NCBI GenBank assembly: GCA_030751755.1
Contig: JASMFO010000073.1
Coordinates: 1 to 8,456, forward strand
Origin: Candidatus Woesearchaeota archaeon
Lineage (GTDB): Archaea > Nanobdellota > Nanobdellia > Woesearchaeales > GW2011-AR4
Length of the DNA stretch: 8,456 nucleotides
Direction: 5' to 3'
Position numbers and translations under genes: made by a program. This document shows, in pieces, positions 1 through 5,083 of this stretch; the first letter of the stretch is position 1, and each line of letters begins with the position of its first letter. The notes under the pieces were generated by a model. It did no database searches. It saw only the letters and a list, made by a program, of their open reading frames with translations, and was not told where the DNA came from.

Positions 1-48
1 CTATTTCTCCCATAAACTTTACTTTGATAAATATTATATTTAAATGTG

Positions 49-69
49 TCGGAAATCTTTGATTTCCGA
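49..69. repeat. Perfect 9-bp hairpin with TTT loop
   Basis: The arms TCGGAAATC and GATTTCCGA are exact reverse complements around a TTT loop. A 10-base palindrome, GAGCATGCTC, begins within the right arm at 68-77. No coding frame of note crosses this first 132-base stretch. The hairpin lies beyond the stop codon of the TraB-family gene, so it could serve as a 3' end structure for that transcript or for one entering from outside the window. Its core (C-TTT-G closing a triloop) recurs in other hairpins here, so it may belong to a small repeat family. Confidence 0.6.
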
Positions 70-132
70 GCATGCTCAAAAACTGAGTCAAATTGTCTGT
101 TGGTTTTTGACATGTTGGTTTAAAACAATAAC

Positions 133-822
133 CTACCCTATTCTAAAAGAATAACTAATACTCGGCTTTTTTATCAGCTCTAAAATATCATCTTCATGCC
201 CTGCTCCAATAATAGCCAGTATTTTTTTGTCTTGGTAATTTTCCATAATCTTTCTCAGATTCTCAGCCATAACCTGATTCCTTTCTTCAATAAGAACCCT
301 GTAAATATTTGGATACCTTTTCTTAACCTGCCCAACAAGCTTTTTAATAACCTTTTTGCTTGGAACCTTTGTCAGGTCAAATTCTATAACATTTTTCCTG
401 ACAAAAATTGCTTTCACTATATCGATAATAAAATTCCATTTTTCTTTCCATGTTAAGCTCTTGGAGAATCTTTTTAATGTAATCTCTATATCCTGATCAA
501 TTAATGCTAACTTTATATCATGTTTTCTTGCCAACCTGACTGCTTTTTTCATCTCAGAGCCAGGAGCAACCCCCACTATCTTTCCAAGCTTTTTTTCAGC
601 CCATGCACCTATCAAAGCAAAAATAAAACCTTTAATACCTACTCTTTTTATATCATAAATGCTCATCTTGCTGGGTTTCTTGAATAGACTATATAATCTT
701 CTCCTGTCCAGCTCCAAGGCAATTATATTTGGCTTTCCATCTTCTACAGCATTCTCTACATCATCCAGACTTTGTTTTGCTATATGTGAAGTCCCTATTA
801 TTGTGAGATTCTTGTACTTCAT
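133..822 (-). CDS. TraB-family protein, short form
   Basis: A 229-residue protein of the TraB/PrgY/GumN-type fold. From the chosen start, the N-terminal GTSHIA motif is at residues 10-15, the ALELD motif with its conserved acid is at about 35-39, and the C-terminal GAGHEDDI motif is at about 206-213. Family members are proposed metal-dependent proteases or pheromone-shutdown proteins; the archaeal role is not established. Many archaeal members are longer and end in transmembrane segments, which this one lacks, so it is probably soluble or loosely attached. The frame stays open to 1008, but those extra residues are translated from an inserted repeat (870-1014) and include the string RPERSEAER, which looks spurious. 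ATG 822 is preferred because the TATA-like box at 843-851 then sits about 26 bases upstream, as expected for leaderless transcription. ATG 843 is the alternative. Confidence 0.8.
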   Translation of the reverse strand: MKYKNLTIIGTSHIAKQSLDDVENAVEDGKPNIIALELDRRRLYSLFKKPSKMSIYDIKRVGIKGFIFALIGAWAEKKLGKIVGVAPGSEMKKAVRLARKHDIKLALIDQDIEITLKRFSKSLTWKEKWNFIIDIVKAIFVRKNVIEFDLTKVPSKKVIKKLVGQVKKRYPNIYRVLIEERNQVMAENLRKIMENYQDKKILAIIGAGHEDDILELIKKPSISYSFRIG

Positions 823-842
823 ATTCTTTAAGATAATCTGCA

Positions 843-851
843 TTTTTAAAA
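843..851 (-). promoter_or_regulatory. TATA-like box of the TraB-family gene
   Basis: The sequence TTTTTAAAA is centred about 25 bases upstream of ATG 822 on the minus strand, the spacing expected when transcription begins at the start codon. It lies outside the inserted repeat, so the insertion appears to have left this promoter intact. Confidence 0.45.
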
Positions 852-859
852 AGCTTCCC

Positions 860-869
860 AAAAAATCGA
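860..869. repeat. Left target-site duplication
   Basis: AAAAAATCGA, preceded by CCC, matches the right-hand copy at 1015-1024 exactly. The two copies bracket the palindromic element. Confidence 0.6.
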
Positions 870-1014
870 GGTTGGTGAGAAATTCTAATTCGTGCTTGTG
901 CGAGGCCTTAGCATGCCTCTCAGCTTCGCTTCGCTCAGGTCGAACAACACAATCCTGCGGAGCTATAGGAATTGGCAAATTAGGCACAAGCACCGACTTT
1001 CTCACCAACCTCCA
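870..1014. mobile_element. MITE-like palindromic element
   Basis: A 145-base insertion. Its termini form an inverted repeat, GGTTGGTGAGAAA (870-882) against TTTCTCACCAACC (998-1010); two more bases, G868-A869 and T1011-C1012, extend the pairing to 15 bp. An inner stem, GTGCTTGTGC (892-901) with GCACAAGCAC (984-993), continues it, and a small hairpin GAGGC/GCCTC lies at 902-919. AAAAAATCGA flanks both ends as a direct repeat. The element encodes no transposase, so it would be non-autonomous. Its interior is richer in G and C than the surroundings. It sits between two divergent promoters without disrupting either TATA box. Which transposase family moved it cannot be told from this window. Confidence 0.72.
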
Positions 1015-1024
1015 AAAAAATCGA
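1015..1024. repeat. Right target-site duplication
   Basis: AAAAAATCGA again, exact match to 860-869, with one extra A before it. Confidence 0.6.
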
Positions 1025-1031
1025 AGATTTT
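1017..1031. repeat. 6-bp hairpin overlapping the PRC-barrel promoter
   Basis: AAAATC and GATTTT pair around a GAA loop. The right arm runs into the TATA box of the PRC-barrel gene. Removing the insertion and one duplication copy would leave this hairpin as part of the original divergent intergenic region. Confidence 0.4.
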
Positions 1032-1036
1032 AAATA
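1028..1036 (+). promoter_or_regulatory. TATA box of the PRC-barrel gene
   Basis: TTTTAAATA is a good archaeal box A match. It predicts a start site near 1058 and a leader of about 19 bases, enough to hold the Shine-Dalgarno sequence at 1066-1072. Confidence 0.55.
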
Positions 1037-1065
1037 CTTGCTACTCTTGAATCAGTAACAATAAA

Positions 1066-1072
1066 GGTGGTG
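1066..1072 (+). promoter_or_regulatory. Shine-Dalgarno site of the PRC-barrel gene
   Basis: AAGGTGGTG contains the GGTG core complementary to the archaeal 16S 3' end, 7 bases before ATG 1077. It favours that start over the next in-frame ATG at 1086. Confidence 0.5.
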
Positions 1073-1076
1073 CTTA

Positions 1077-1352
1077 ATGCTTAAGATGAAAAATATAACT
1101 GAAACTTTTGATATGAGGGTATTTACCGATACTGGAGAATATTTTGGCGATATTGAGGAATCAATTATAACACAAAACAAGGTATTTGGATGGCGTGTAA
1201 GGGCAACAAAAAATTCTTTTCTCAGCAAGGTTCTTGGCTCTGCAAAAGGGGTAATAGTGCCGCACCAGCTTGTAAAGTCTATTGGAGACATAATGATAAT
1301 AAGCAAAGCTGCTATTCCTTCTTATTCTGAGGAAGAAGAGCAGAAAGAATAA
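1077..1352 (+). CDS. PRC-barrel domain protein
   Basis: A 91-residue protein that is essentially one PRC-barrel domain, the small beta-barrel also found in the H subunit of photosynthetic reaction centres and at the C-terminus of the ribosome-maturation factor RimM. The expected beta-strand pattern is visible: a strand ending in the turn DTGEYFGDI (about residues 18-26), a central KVFGWRVRAT strand pair, then IVPHQLVKSIGDIMII (about 60-75), the typical 'gate' strand with IGD. The C-terminus is a short acidic tail (EEEEQKE). Stand-alone PRC-barrel proteins are common in archaea; a role in RNA metabolism or as an adaptor has been suggested, but no specific function can be assigned here. It has its own promoter and a clear Shine-Dalgarno site, and is convergent with the exchanger gene 23 bases downstream. 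Confidence 0.85.
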   Translation: MLKMKNITETFDMRVFTDTGEYFGDIEESIITQNKVFGWRVRATKNSFLSKVLGSAKGVIVPHQLVKSIGDIMIISKAAIPSYSEEEEQKE

Positions 1353-1375
1353 TTCATTCTAGTTTTCATTATTCT

Positions 1376-2395
1376 TTATGTATCTACAGGAAAATACCTT
1401 AGCCTTACCAATATGTAAACAAAATAGATTGTTATCATAGTCATTGCTTCTTTTCTTGTAAACATCCTGTTTTTCCATAAAAACCAGATTAAAATAATTC
1501 CGCTTGCTATCTTAACTGGAATATCAAATACTATCACAGGCCTTGGAACATGGTAAGAGGAAATCATTGCTCCCAAACCCAAAGCAAGCATTGGATTGGT
1601 TATGTTGCTTCCTATCAAAGTCCCAATTGAAATAGAGGAAGCGCCCCTAAATAAAGCGGTAATAGCTGTTGTTAGCTCAGGCAGTGCTGTTGCAATGCCT
1701 ATAGTTGTGATTCCTATTAAAGAACCACCTATTCCATACATTACCACAAAAAATTCTGCAACCCTTAAAATATACTCTGCACTAAAAATTATAACAGCAA
1801 GGCCAATAATAATATGGAAAAGGTCAATAAATATGCCCTTTTTATCCTTTCCATCCAACCTTATCTGCTTATGGTCGTGAATCCTCTCATCTTCTTTCAT
1901 CCACAAAAACCAGAGGAAAAGGATGTATCCAAAAAATAAAACTGCCCCTTCCCCCTTGCTTATGCTGCCTCCTAATGAAAATAACCAAAGCAAAATCGCT
2001 GCTAGAACCATCACAAGACCATCTGTTTTTAGGAAATTCCTTTTTACATGTACGACTTTTAAGCGTATAATTGCTAAAAGACCTACGATGCCCATAATCA
2101 GGCTTTGTTGCACAATATCCGAGCCTATAGCTGTTCCAAGGACTGTACTGGACGCTATAAATGGATTTATATTTCCTCTTACTATATCTAGGCTGGCAAC
2201 AACACTGGTTGTTATTTCTGGCAGGCTAGTACCTATGGAAATTACTGTTAAGCCAATAAAAATTTGGGAAATACCAAACTTCTTGCTTAGCTTTATGGAC
2301 TTTGCAATTACTTTGTCAGCCACAAAAACAAGAAAGGCAATAGCCACTATCCCAATTATTACATTGTCAACAGGATTCTGGCTTATGACAACCAT
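1376..2395 (-). CDS. Cation/Ca2+ exchanger (CaCA family)
   Basis: A 339-residue integral membrane protein with about ten hydrophobic segments and the inverted alpha-repeat architecture of sodium/calcium exchangers such as NCX_Mj. The first alpha repeat holds IGTSLPE (Glu60) and GTAIGSD (Asp93); the second holds IATALPE (Glu240) and GTLIGSN (Asn264). A hydrophilic loop at about 166-188, rich in charge and histidine, separates the halves. The protein is expected to exchange Ca2+ or a related cation for Na+ or H+ across the cytoplasmic membrane. In NCX_Mj the asparagine is in the first repeat and the aspartate in the second; here they appear the other way round. The ATG is close to an AT-rich TATA-like tract, so a leaderless or very short-leader transcript is likely. 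It ends 23 bases from the convergent PRC-barrel gene. Confidence 0.9.
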   Translation of the reverse strand: MVVISQNPVDNVIIGIVAIAFLVFVADKVIAKSIKLSKKFGISQIFIGLTVISIGTSLPEITTSVVASLDIVRGNINPFIASSTVLGTAIGSDIVQQSLIMGIVGLLAIIRLKVVHVKRNFLKTDGLVMVLAAILLWLFSLGGSISKGEGAVLFFGYILFLWFLWMKEDERIHDHKQIRLDGKDKKGIFIDLFHIIIGLAVIIFSAEYILRVAEFFVVMYGIGGSLIGITTIGIATALPELTTAITALFRGASSISIGTLIGSNITNPMLALGLGAMISSYHVPRPVIVFDIPVKIASGIILIWFLWKNRMFTRKEAMTMITIYFVYILVRLRYFPVDT

Positions 2396-2410
2396 AGATT
2401 TATATTTTTA

Positions 2411-2418
2411 TTTATATT
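2411..2418 (-). promoter_or_regulatory. TATA-like box of the exchanger gene
   Basis: AATATAAA on the minus strand lies about 20 bases before ATG 2395, within a longer AT-only run. Placement is a little close for a leaderless start, so the exact box is uncertain. Confidence 0.35.
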
Positions 2419-2425
2419 ATTAATA

Positions 2426-2442
2426 GTTTGCGTTTAGCAAAC
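2426..2442. repeat. 6-bp hairpin GTTTGC/GCAAAC
   Basis: Perfect stem around a GTTTA loop, between the exchanger promoter and the tRNA-Gly gene. It is the first of two hairpins in a row. Confidence 0.45.
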
Positions 2443-2445
2443 CCA

Positions 2446-2460
2446 GAAAACTTTGTTTTC
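2446..2460. repeat. 6-bp hairpin GAAAAC/GTTTTC with TTT loop
   Basis: Perfect stem around TTT, four bases after the previous hairpin. It has the same C-TTT-G core as the hairpin at 49-69. It covers the place where a TATA box for the tRNA-Gly gene would be expected, and no clear TATA is visible there. Confidence 0.45.
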
Positions 2461-2502
2461 CGCTGTATTTTGTTTTAGAATGCACGGCAGTGGTCCAGCG
2501 GT

Positions 2503-2514
2503 ACAAAGCGCTAA
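2503..2514 (+). other. Predicted 12-base D-loop intron of tRNA-Gly
   Basis: Without this segment the D arm is canonical. The central helix AGCG (2497-2500) pairs with CGCT (2509-2512); the 5' bulge is GTA (2501-2503) and the 3' bulge AAA (2513-2515), each cut after its second base. The outer helix is GTC/GAC with one C-A mismatch. There is no inner helix, only a short loop, so this is a relaxed BHB. The exact cut could shift by a base because of the A run. Confidence 0.65.
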
Positions 2515-2552
2515 AAGACTGGGGCTTCCCAAGCCTCTAACCCGGGTTCAAA

Positions 2553-2588
2553 CACCGTTAAATTTCAAAGAAATTTATGGCTTGAAAG
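2553..2588 (+). other. Predicted 36-base T-loop intron of tRNA-Gly
   Basis: The outer helix is the T stem. The central helix is TTCA (2547-2550) with TGAA (2583-2586), extendable to 5 bp. The 3' bulge is exactly AGT (2587-2589). Cutting after A2552 and G2588 restores TTCAAAT, the canonical seven-base T-loop, placing the intron at about position 59/60. Inside, CCGT/ATGG and the perfect 7-bp hairpin AAATTTC/GAAATTT (2560-2576, AAA loop) fold the intron into a rod. Confidence 0.8.
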
Positions 2589-2635
2589 TCCCGGCTGCCG
2601 TATAACCCTTCCTCTTAGACAAAAGAATAATCTAT

Positions 2636-2661
2636 ACTCATTGAACAAGGTCAAAATGAGT
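2636..2661. repeat. Inverted repeat beyond the lipoprotein gene
   Basis: ACTCATT (2636-2642) pairs with AATGAGT (2655-2661), with GA/TC adding two pairs across a 2-base bulge. It lies just past the stop codon of the minus-strand lipoprotein gene, so it could stabilise that mRNA 3' end. It lacks a clear T-tract on the minus strand. Confidence 0.35.
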
Positions 2662-2668
2662 CATAAAC

Positions 2669-3610
2669 TTATTGCCTTATTTGGTTAAGCAACCCCGTAA
2701 TCTCAGCATTAATTGCAGACGCATCAACGCCATGTTCCTGAGCCTTTTTGGCACGATTTTGGGCAGCTTGCAAATCAGAAACCTTTTGTATCTGTTTAAA
2801 CCATCTAATTTTCAACTGCGCAGCCTTTAAAAATCCTTGGCCAATGATATGGTTTCCCTCTTCACGTAGCTTATGTACATCCAATCCAAGATCATGAGAT
2901 TTGTTCGCTTCCATAAAATTAATTGCTCGGTTCACATCATTGATAATCGTTTTCATCGAGTTATCAGTTATGCTGCCCTGTTCTAGTATATGTCGTGCGA
3001 AGTCAAATCGATACTCAACGAAGGCCGTATGCACATGACCCCTCATTTCATACAACTCTTCTATGAAGTTTCCCTTATTGATATAGTCTGGCTCTTTCTG
3101 GAGACGATTTTCGAATGCTGCGATATCTCGAAGGAGGCTTTCATACAAGCTAGGGTTGTTAATATCATGATCCAATTTTAATTTCAGGAAGTCAAAATCT
3201 GCTTGCACAAGTTCTTTGTAGAGATCTTCCACTTGTGAGATTAAATGGGATATATCCTCACCATGTTTTTCTGCGTTGAGAAAATGTTGCTTCGCCTCCA
3301 ATAACATCTCCTTGGCATGCGATCGCCTATTATTCTGTAAATCCTGTTGAGCCCATTGCAAAGACCTTTTCCCCTTTACGATTTCTTCCGCAGCAGCGAA
3401 GACATCCTTTTTCTTCCCTGCTTGCACTTGCTTTTCTGCTTGACGGACCACACTAGCTTCCGGTGAAGGAAGATGAGATGTTGGATGTGGCTTTTGCTCT
3501 GCACAACCTATTAGCGCAGCTCCCAACGCACCAGCTATACTAACCAAGACTATAGTACGCACCCGTAAGTTCCGTAAACGCCGTACCGGACCTTTATGAA
3601 AGATACCCAT
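2669..3610 (-). CDS. Predicted lipoprotein with helical repeats
   Basis: A 313-residue secreted protein of unknown function. The N-terminus is a lipoprotein signal: a basic stretch (residues 5-18), a hydrophobic core (about 19-35) and a lipobox LIGC with Cys36. The rest is predicted to be almost all alpha-helical and rich in Gln, His, Lys and Glu. Three segments share a loose repeat of Ala/Lys-rich helix, HG-x-D or related turn, then another helix (near LNAEKHGEDISHL, NKSHDLGLDVHKL and KKAQEHGVDASAI), as in helical-hairpin surface proteins. Hand counts over several 60-base lines give about 43-50% GC, above most of the window. It lies alone between tRNA-Gly and a degraded tRNA 3' end, which suggests acquisition by integration. 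A TATA box 25 bases before ATG 3610 shows that it can be read by archaeal machinery. Anchoring on the outer face of the membrane is inferred from the lipobox. Confidence 0.8.
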   Translation of the reverse strand: MGIFHKGPVRRLRNLRVRTIVLVSIAGALGAALIGCAEQKPHPTSHLPSPEASVVRQAEKQVQAGKKKDVFAAAEEIVKGKRSLQWAQQDLQNNRRSHAKEMLLEAKQHFLNAEKHGEDISHLISQVEDLYKELVQADFDFLKLKLDHDINNPSLYESLLRDIAAFENRLQKEPDYINKGNFIEELYEMRGHVHTAFVEYRFDFARHILEQGSITDNSMKTIINDVNRAINFMEANKSHDLGLDVHKLREEGNHIIGQGFLKAAQLKIRWFKQIQKVSDLQAAQNRAKKAQEHGVDASAINAEITGLLNQIRQ

Positions 3611-3627
3611 AGTATTACCCCAGATAA

Positions 3628-3640
3628 TTTTTATATATAA
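3628..3640 (-). promoter_or_regulatory. TATA box of the lipoprotein gene
   Basis: TTATATATAAAAA on the minus strand is centred about 25 bases before ATG 3610, with a purine-rich AGGAAATAG stretch just upstream that could act as a BRE. The placement predicts a leaderless mRNA. Confidence 0.6.
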
Positions 3641-3669
3641 CTATTTCCTTTTGAACAAAACAAAGCCGA

Positions 3670-3693
3670 AACTCAGGTTCAAATCTGCCGTAT
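3670..3693 (+). pseudogene. Remnant of a tRNA-Gly 3' end (possible attR)
   Basis: AACTCAGGTTCAAATC followed by TGCCGTAT matches the spliced 3' end of tRNA-Gly at all but two positions, apart from a 5-base gap (CCGGC missing). CTGCCGTAT (3685-3693) is identical to 2595-2603. The copy is in the same orientation as the intact gene, 1.09 kb downstream, the arrangement left when an element integrates at a tRNA 3' end. No anticodon arm is present, so it cannot be a working tRNA. The T-loop here is TTCAAAT with no intron. Chance similarity to a generic T-arm is the main alternative. Confidence 0.5.
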
Positions 3694-3909
3694 TTAGGCA
3701 TTCTTTATTGCAGAACCAATCATTATGCCTACTACAATTATAGCAGAAGACAAAACAACCCAGTTAGCGTCAGGCGAGTAACCCATCAATCCAGAACTAA
3801 ACCTTACAATCAGCAATGTAGCTATAAAATAGATTACGCCCATTACAACCAGAATTAATGAGGCTATTATAGTCACAATTAAATTTTCAAAAAGCCCTTC
3901 TTTATGCAT
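3694..3909 (-). CDS. Small two-helix membrane protein
   Basis: A 71-residue protein with two strong hydrophobic segments, at about residues 9-34 and 49-66, joined by a short polar loop (RFSSGLMGYSPDANW). I do not recognise a family. The ATG at 3909 is supported by a TATA box about 26 bases upstream, implying leaderless transcription, so a real gene is likely despite its size. It is divergent from the polyprenol kinase-like gene, with about 87 bases between start codons. Its stop codon abuts the tRNA remnant at 3670-3693, so this gene marks the right border of the proposed integrated segment. Confidence 0.6.
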   Translation of the reverse strand: MHKEGLFENLIVTIIASLILVVMGVIYFIATLLIVRFSSGLMGYSPDANWVVLSSAIIVVGIMIGSAIKNA

Positions 3910-3930
3910 AACATTCCATTTTTATTGGGG

Positions 3931-3944
3931 TTTAAATATATTTT
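3931..3944 (-). promoter_or_regulatory. TATA box of the small membrane protein gene
   Basis: On the minus strand the run reads AAAATATATTTAAA, centred about 27 bases before ATG 3909. This is one half of a divergent promoter pair with the box at 3970-3978. Confidence 0.55.
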
Positions 3945-3969
3945 GTTTTTAAGAGCATACTTAAGAAAA

Positions 3970-3978
3970 TTATATAAA
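3970..3978 (+). promoter_or_regulatory. TATA box of the polyprenol kinase-like gene
   Basis: TTATATAAA, preceded by a BRE-like AAGAAAA, predicts initiation near 4000. This argues that translation starts at 3997 or 4003 and not at the in-frame ATG 3904, which lies upstream of the promoter. Confidence 0.65.
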
Positions 3979-3996
3979 CTATACTCTATCCATAAT

Positions 3997-4596
3997 ATGT
4001 GTATGGGCTGGGAAATTTTTCATGAAATAGGAAGAAAAATACTACACCTAATAATTTTAGTAGCTCTTATAGTCTACTTTGCAATAAAAAGCCAAGCAGG
4101 ACAACAGGCAGCACTTCTTTTTCTAGTGGTGTTATTACTAATATTCTTAATTTTGGAGTACTTCAGATTGGATCTTAATCTCAAAATTCCCTTTTTTCAT
4201 AAGTTTATAAGGTCTAAAGAAGAACATATGGTTTATGGTGCCATATTTTTTCTTTCATCTGTAATTATTACCCTTGCGGTCTTTGATACCGCAATTGCGC
4301 TTGCAGCACTATTAATGACAACTTTTGGGGATATGTCGGCTGCCATTGTGGGAAAGAAGTATGGTACAACAATGCTTTTCAGAAATAAGACTGTTGTAGG
4401 ATTTGTGACAGAGTTAACAACCAATCTGATTGTAGCATTAACAATAAGCTTGCTCTTTTCAATTAATATTTACATTACAATAATCATGGCTTTTGCAGCA
4501 ACAATTACAGAATCTCTTGTTGACGAGATGGATGACAATTTGATGGTTCCGATAGTAAGCGGATTTATAGGACAGATCCTTCTTTTAGCAATTTAA
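3997..4596 (+). CDS. Dolichol/polyprenol kinase-like membrane protein
   Basis: A 199-residue integral membrane protein of the CTP-dependent lipid kinase / phosphatidate cytidylyltransferase-like group (SEC59, phytol kinase VTE5, DGK1). Signature stretches are EIGRKILH (residues 10-17), LEYFRLD (about 53-59), FGDMSAAIVGKKYG (110-123), KTVVGF (131-136) and TESLVDEMDDNLMVP (about 171-185), which carry the conserved acids and lysines of the presumed active site between membrane helices. In archaea such proteins are expected to phosphorylate isoprenoid alcohols for glycan carriers or lipid recycling; the exact substrate cannot be read from sequence. The frame is open back to 3904, but the first 31 codons overlap the divergent gene and the TATA box, so ATG 3997 (or 4003) is preferred. 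Its last 32 bases overlap the 3' end of the convergent gene. Confidence 0.85.
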   Translation: MCMGWEIFHEIGRKILHLIILVALIVYFAIKSQAGQQAALLFLVVLLLIFLILEYFRLDLNLKIPFFHKFIRSKEEHMVYGAIFFLSSVIITLAVFDTAIALAALLMTTFGDMSAAIVGKKYGTTMLFRNKTVVGFVTELTTNLIVALTISLLFSINIYITIIMAFAATITESLVDEMDDNLMVPIVSGFIGQILLLAI

Positions 4597-5044
4597 TTTT
4601 ATTATTTAGCTCTTCCATACCTATAGATTCTACCTCCTGGGCAATTGATTTAAGGCCTAGTTCCAATGATGTTTTATCACATATCTTATCATGCGTGTAT
4701 GGGTTTATTGTCCATACTTTATTCAAACTGGAAAAAGGATTTACGAAAAAAATATTCAAAGATTTAAACCCAATCAATCTTTTCCAATTGCTTACCGTAA
4801 ACCCAATATTTGATAGGTTATTTAAAGTGATAAAGCCAATATAATCTTCATTTTTTATTTCATTAAAGAGTCTATCAACAAGAATTGAAACAATAATAAA
4901 ATATTTTACCTTACCCCTATAATGAACTGTAAAATCAAATCCAGAAACATTTTTTTCTATGTTGACAATCTCCTTTCTTATAACATCCTTGTTTTCCAGA
5001 AACCTTATAGTCCAATCAACCAAGAAAGAGCTGACATTAACCAT
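4565..5044 (-). CDS. Unrecognised 159-residue protein
   Basis: I do not recognise this protein. It has an N-terminal helical region, then a core of alternating beta-strand-like stretches (GFDFTVHYRGKVKYFIIV at about 35-52, EDYIGFITLNNL, LNIFFVNPF) and a helical C-terminus ending in a Lys/Glu-rich tail. The G-F-D-F...K-x-x-x-I-I-V pattern recalls the core of restriction-endonuclease-like (PD-(D/E)XK) folds, but the expected E-x-K is absent, so at most it is a catalytically dead relative; this is a weak inference. It has its own TATA box 26 bases before ATG 5044 and starts 39 bases after the PCNA stop codon. Its 3' end overlaps the opposing kinase-like gene by 32 bases, so the two transcripts are complementary there. 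Confidence 0.65.
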   Translation of the reverse strand: MVNVSSFLVDWTIRFLENKDVIRKEIVNIEKNVSGFDFTVHYRGKVKYFIIVSILVDRLFNEIKNEDYIGFITLNNLSNIGFTVSNWKRLIGFKSLNIFFVNPFSSLNKVWTINPYTHDKICDKTSLELGLKSIAQEVESIGMEELNNKIKLLKEGSVL

Positions 5045-5064
5045 ACAAACAAATTTAGAAATAA

Positions 5065-5074
5065 TTATTTAAAA
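5065..5074 (-). promoter_or_regulatory. TATA box of the 159-residue protein gene
   Basis: TTTTAAATAA on the minus strand, centred about 26 bases before ATG 5044. It lies in the short gap after PCNA, so the gene need not depend on the PCNA promoter. Confidence 0.5.
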
Positions 5075-5083
5075 AACTTATGC

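Larger units (their letters stand above)
2484..2602 (+). tRNA. tRNA-Gly(CCC) with two introns
   Basis: The 119-base gene gives a 71-base tRNA once two introns are removed. The acceptor stem is ACGGCAG (2484-2490) with CTGCCGT (2595-2601) and discriminator A2602. The D arm after splicing is GTCCAGCGGTAAGAC, the usual glycine form. The anticodon stem is GGGGC/GCCTC with loop TTCCCAA, giving anticodon CCC (2528-2530), which reads GGG codons. The variable loop is TAAC. The T stem is CCGGG (2542-2546) with CCCGG (2590-2594), and the spliced T-loop is the canonical TTCAAAT. Oddities: both introns lie outside the anticodon loop, and the first acceptor pair is A1-U72 rather than the usual G1-C72, although C2-G71 and G3-C70 are kept. 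CCA is not encoded. Its 3' end borders a possible integrated segment. Confidence 0.85.

Noticed and set aside
823..1008. N-terminal extension of the TraB-family protein to an ATG at 1008
   Set aside because: The extra residues are translated from the inserted palindromic element and show no family similarity. The TATA box lies downstream of that start.
1923..2423. Plus-strand open frame across the exchanger gene
   Set aside because: It is a shadow of the well-supported membrane protein on the other strand, with no family features.
2503..2514. D-loop insert as a merely enlarged D-loop and not an intron
   Set aside because: Not excluded, but the exact restoration of a standard glycine D arm and the AGCG/CGCT helix with 3-base bulges make an intron more likely.
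3904..3996. Upstream ATG for the polyprenol kinase-like protein
   Set aside because: It precedes the plus-strand TATA box at 3970-3978 and overlaps the divergent gene start, so it would not be in the transcript.
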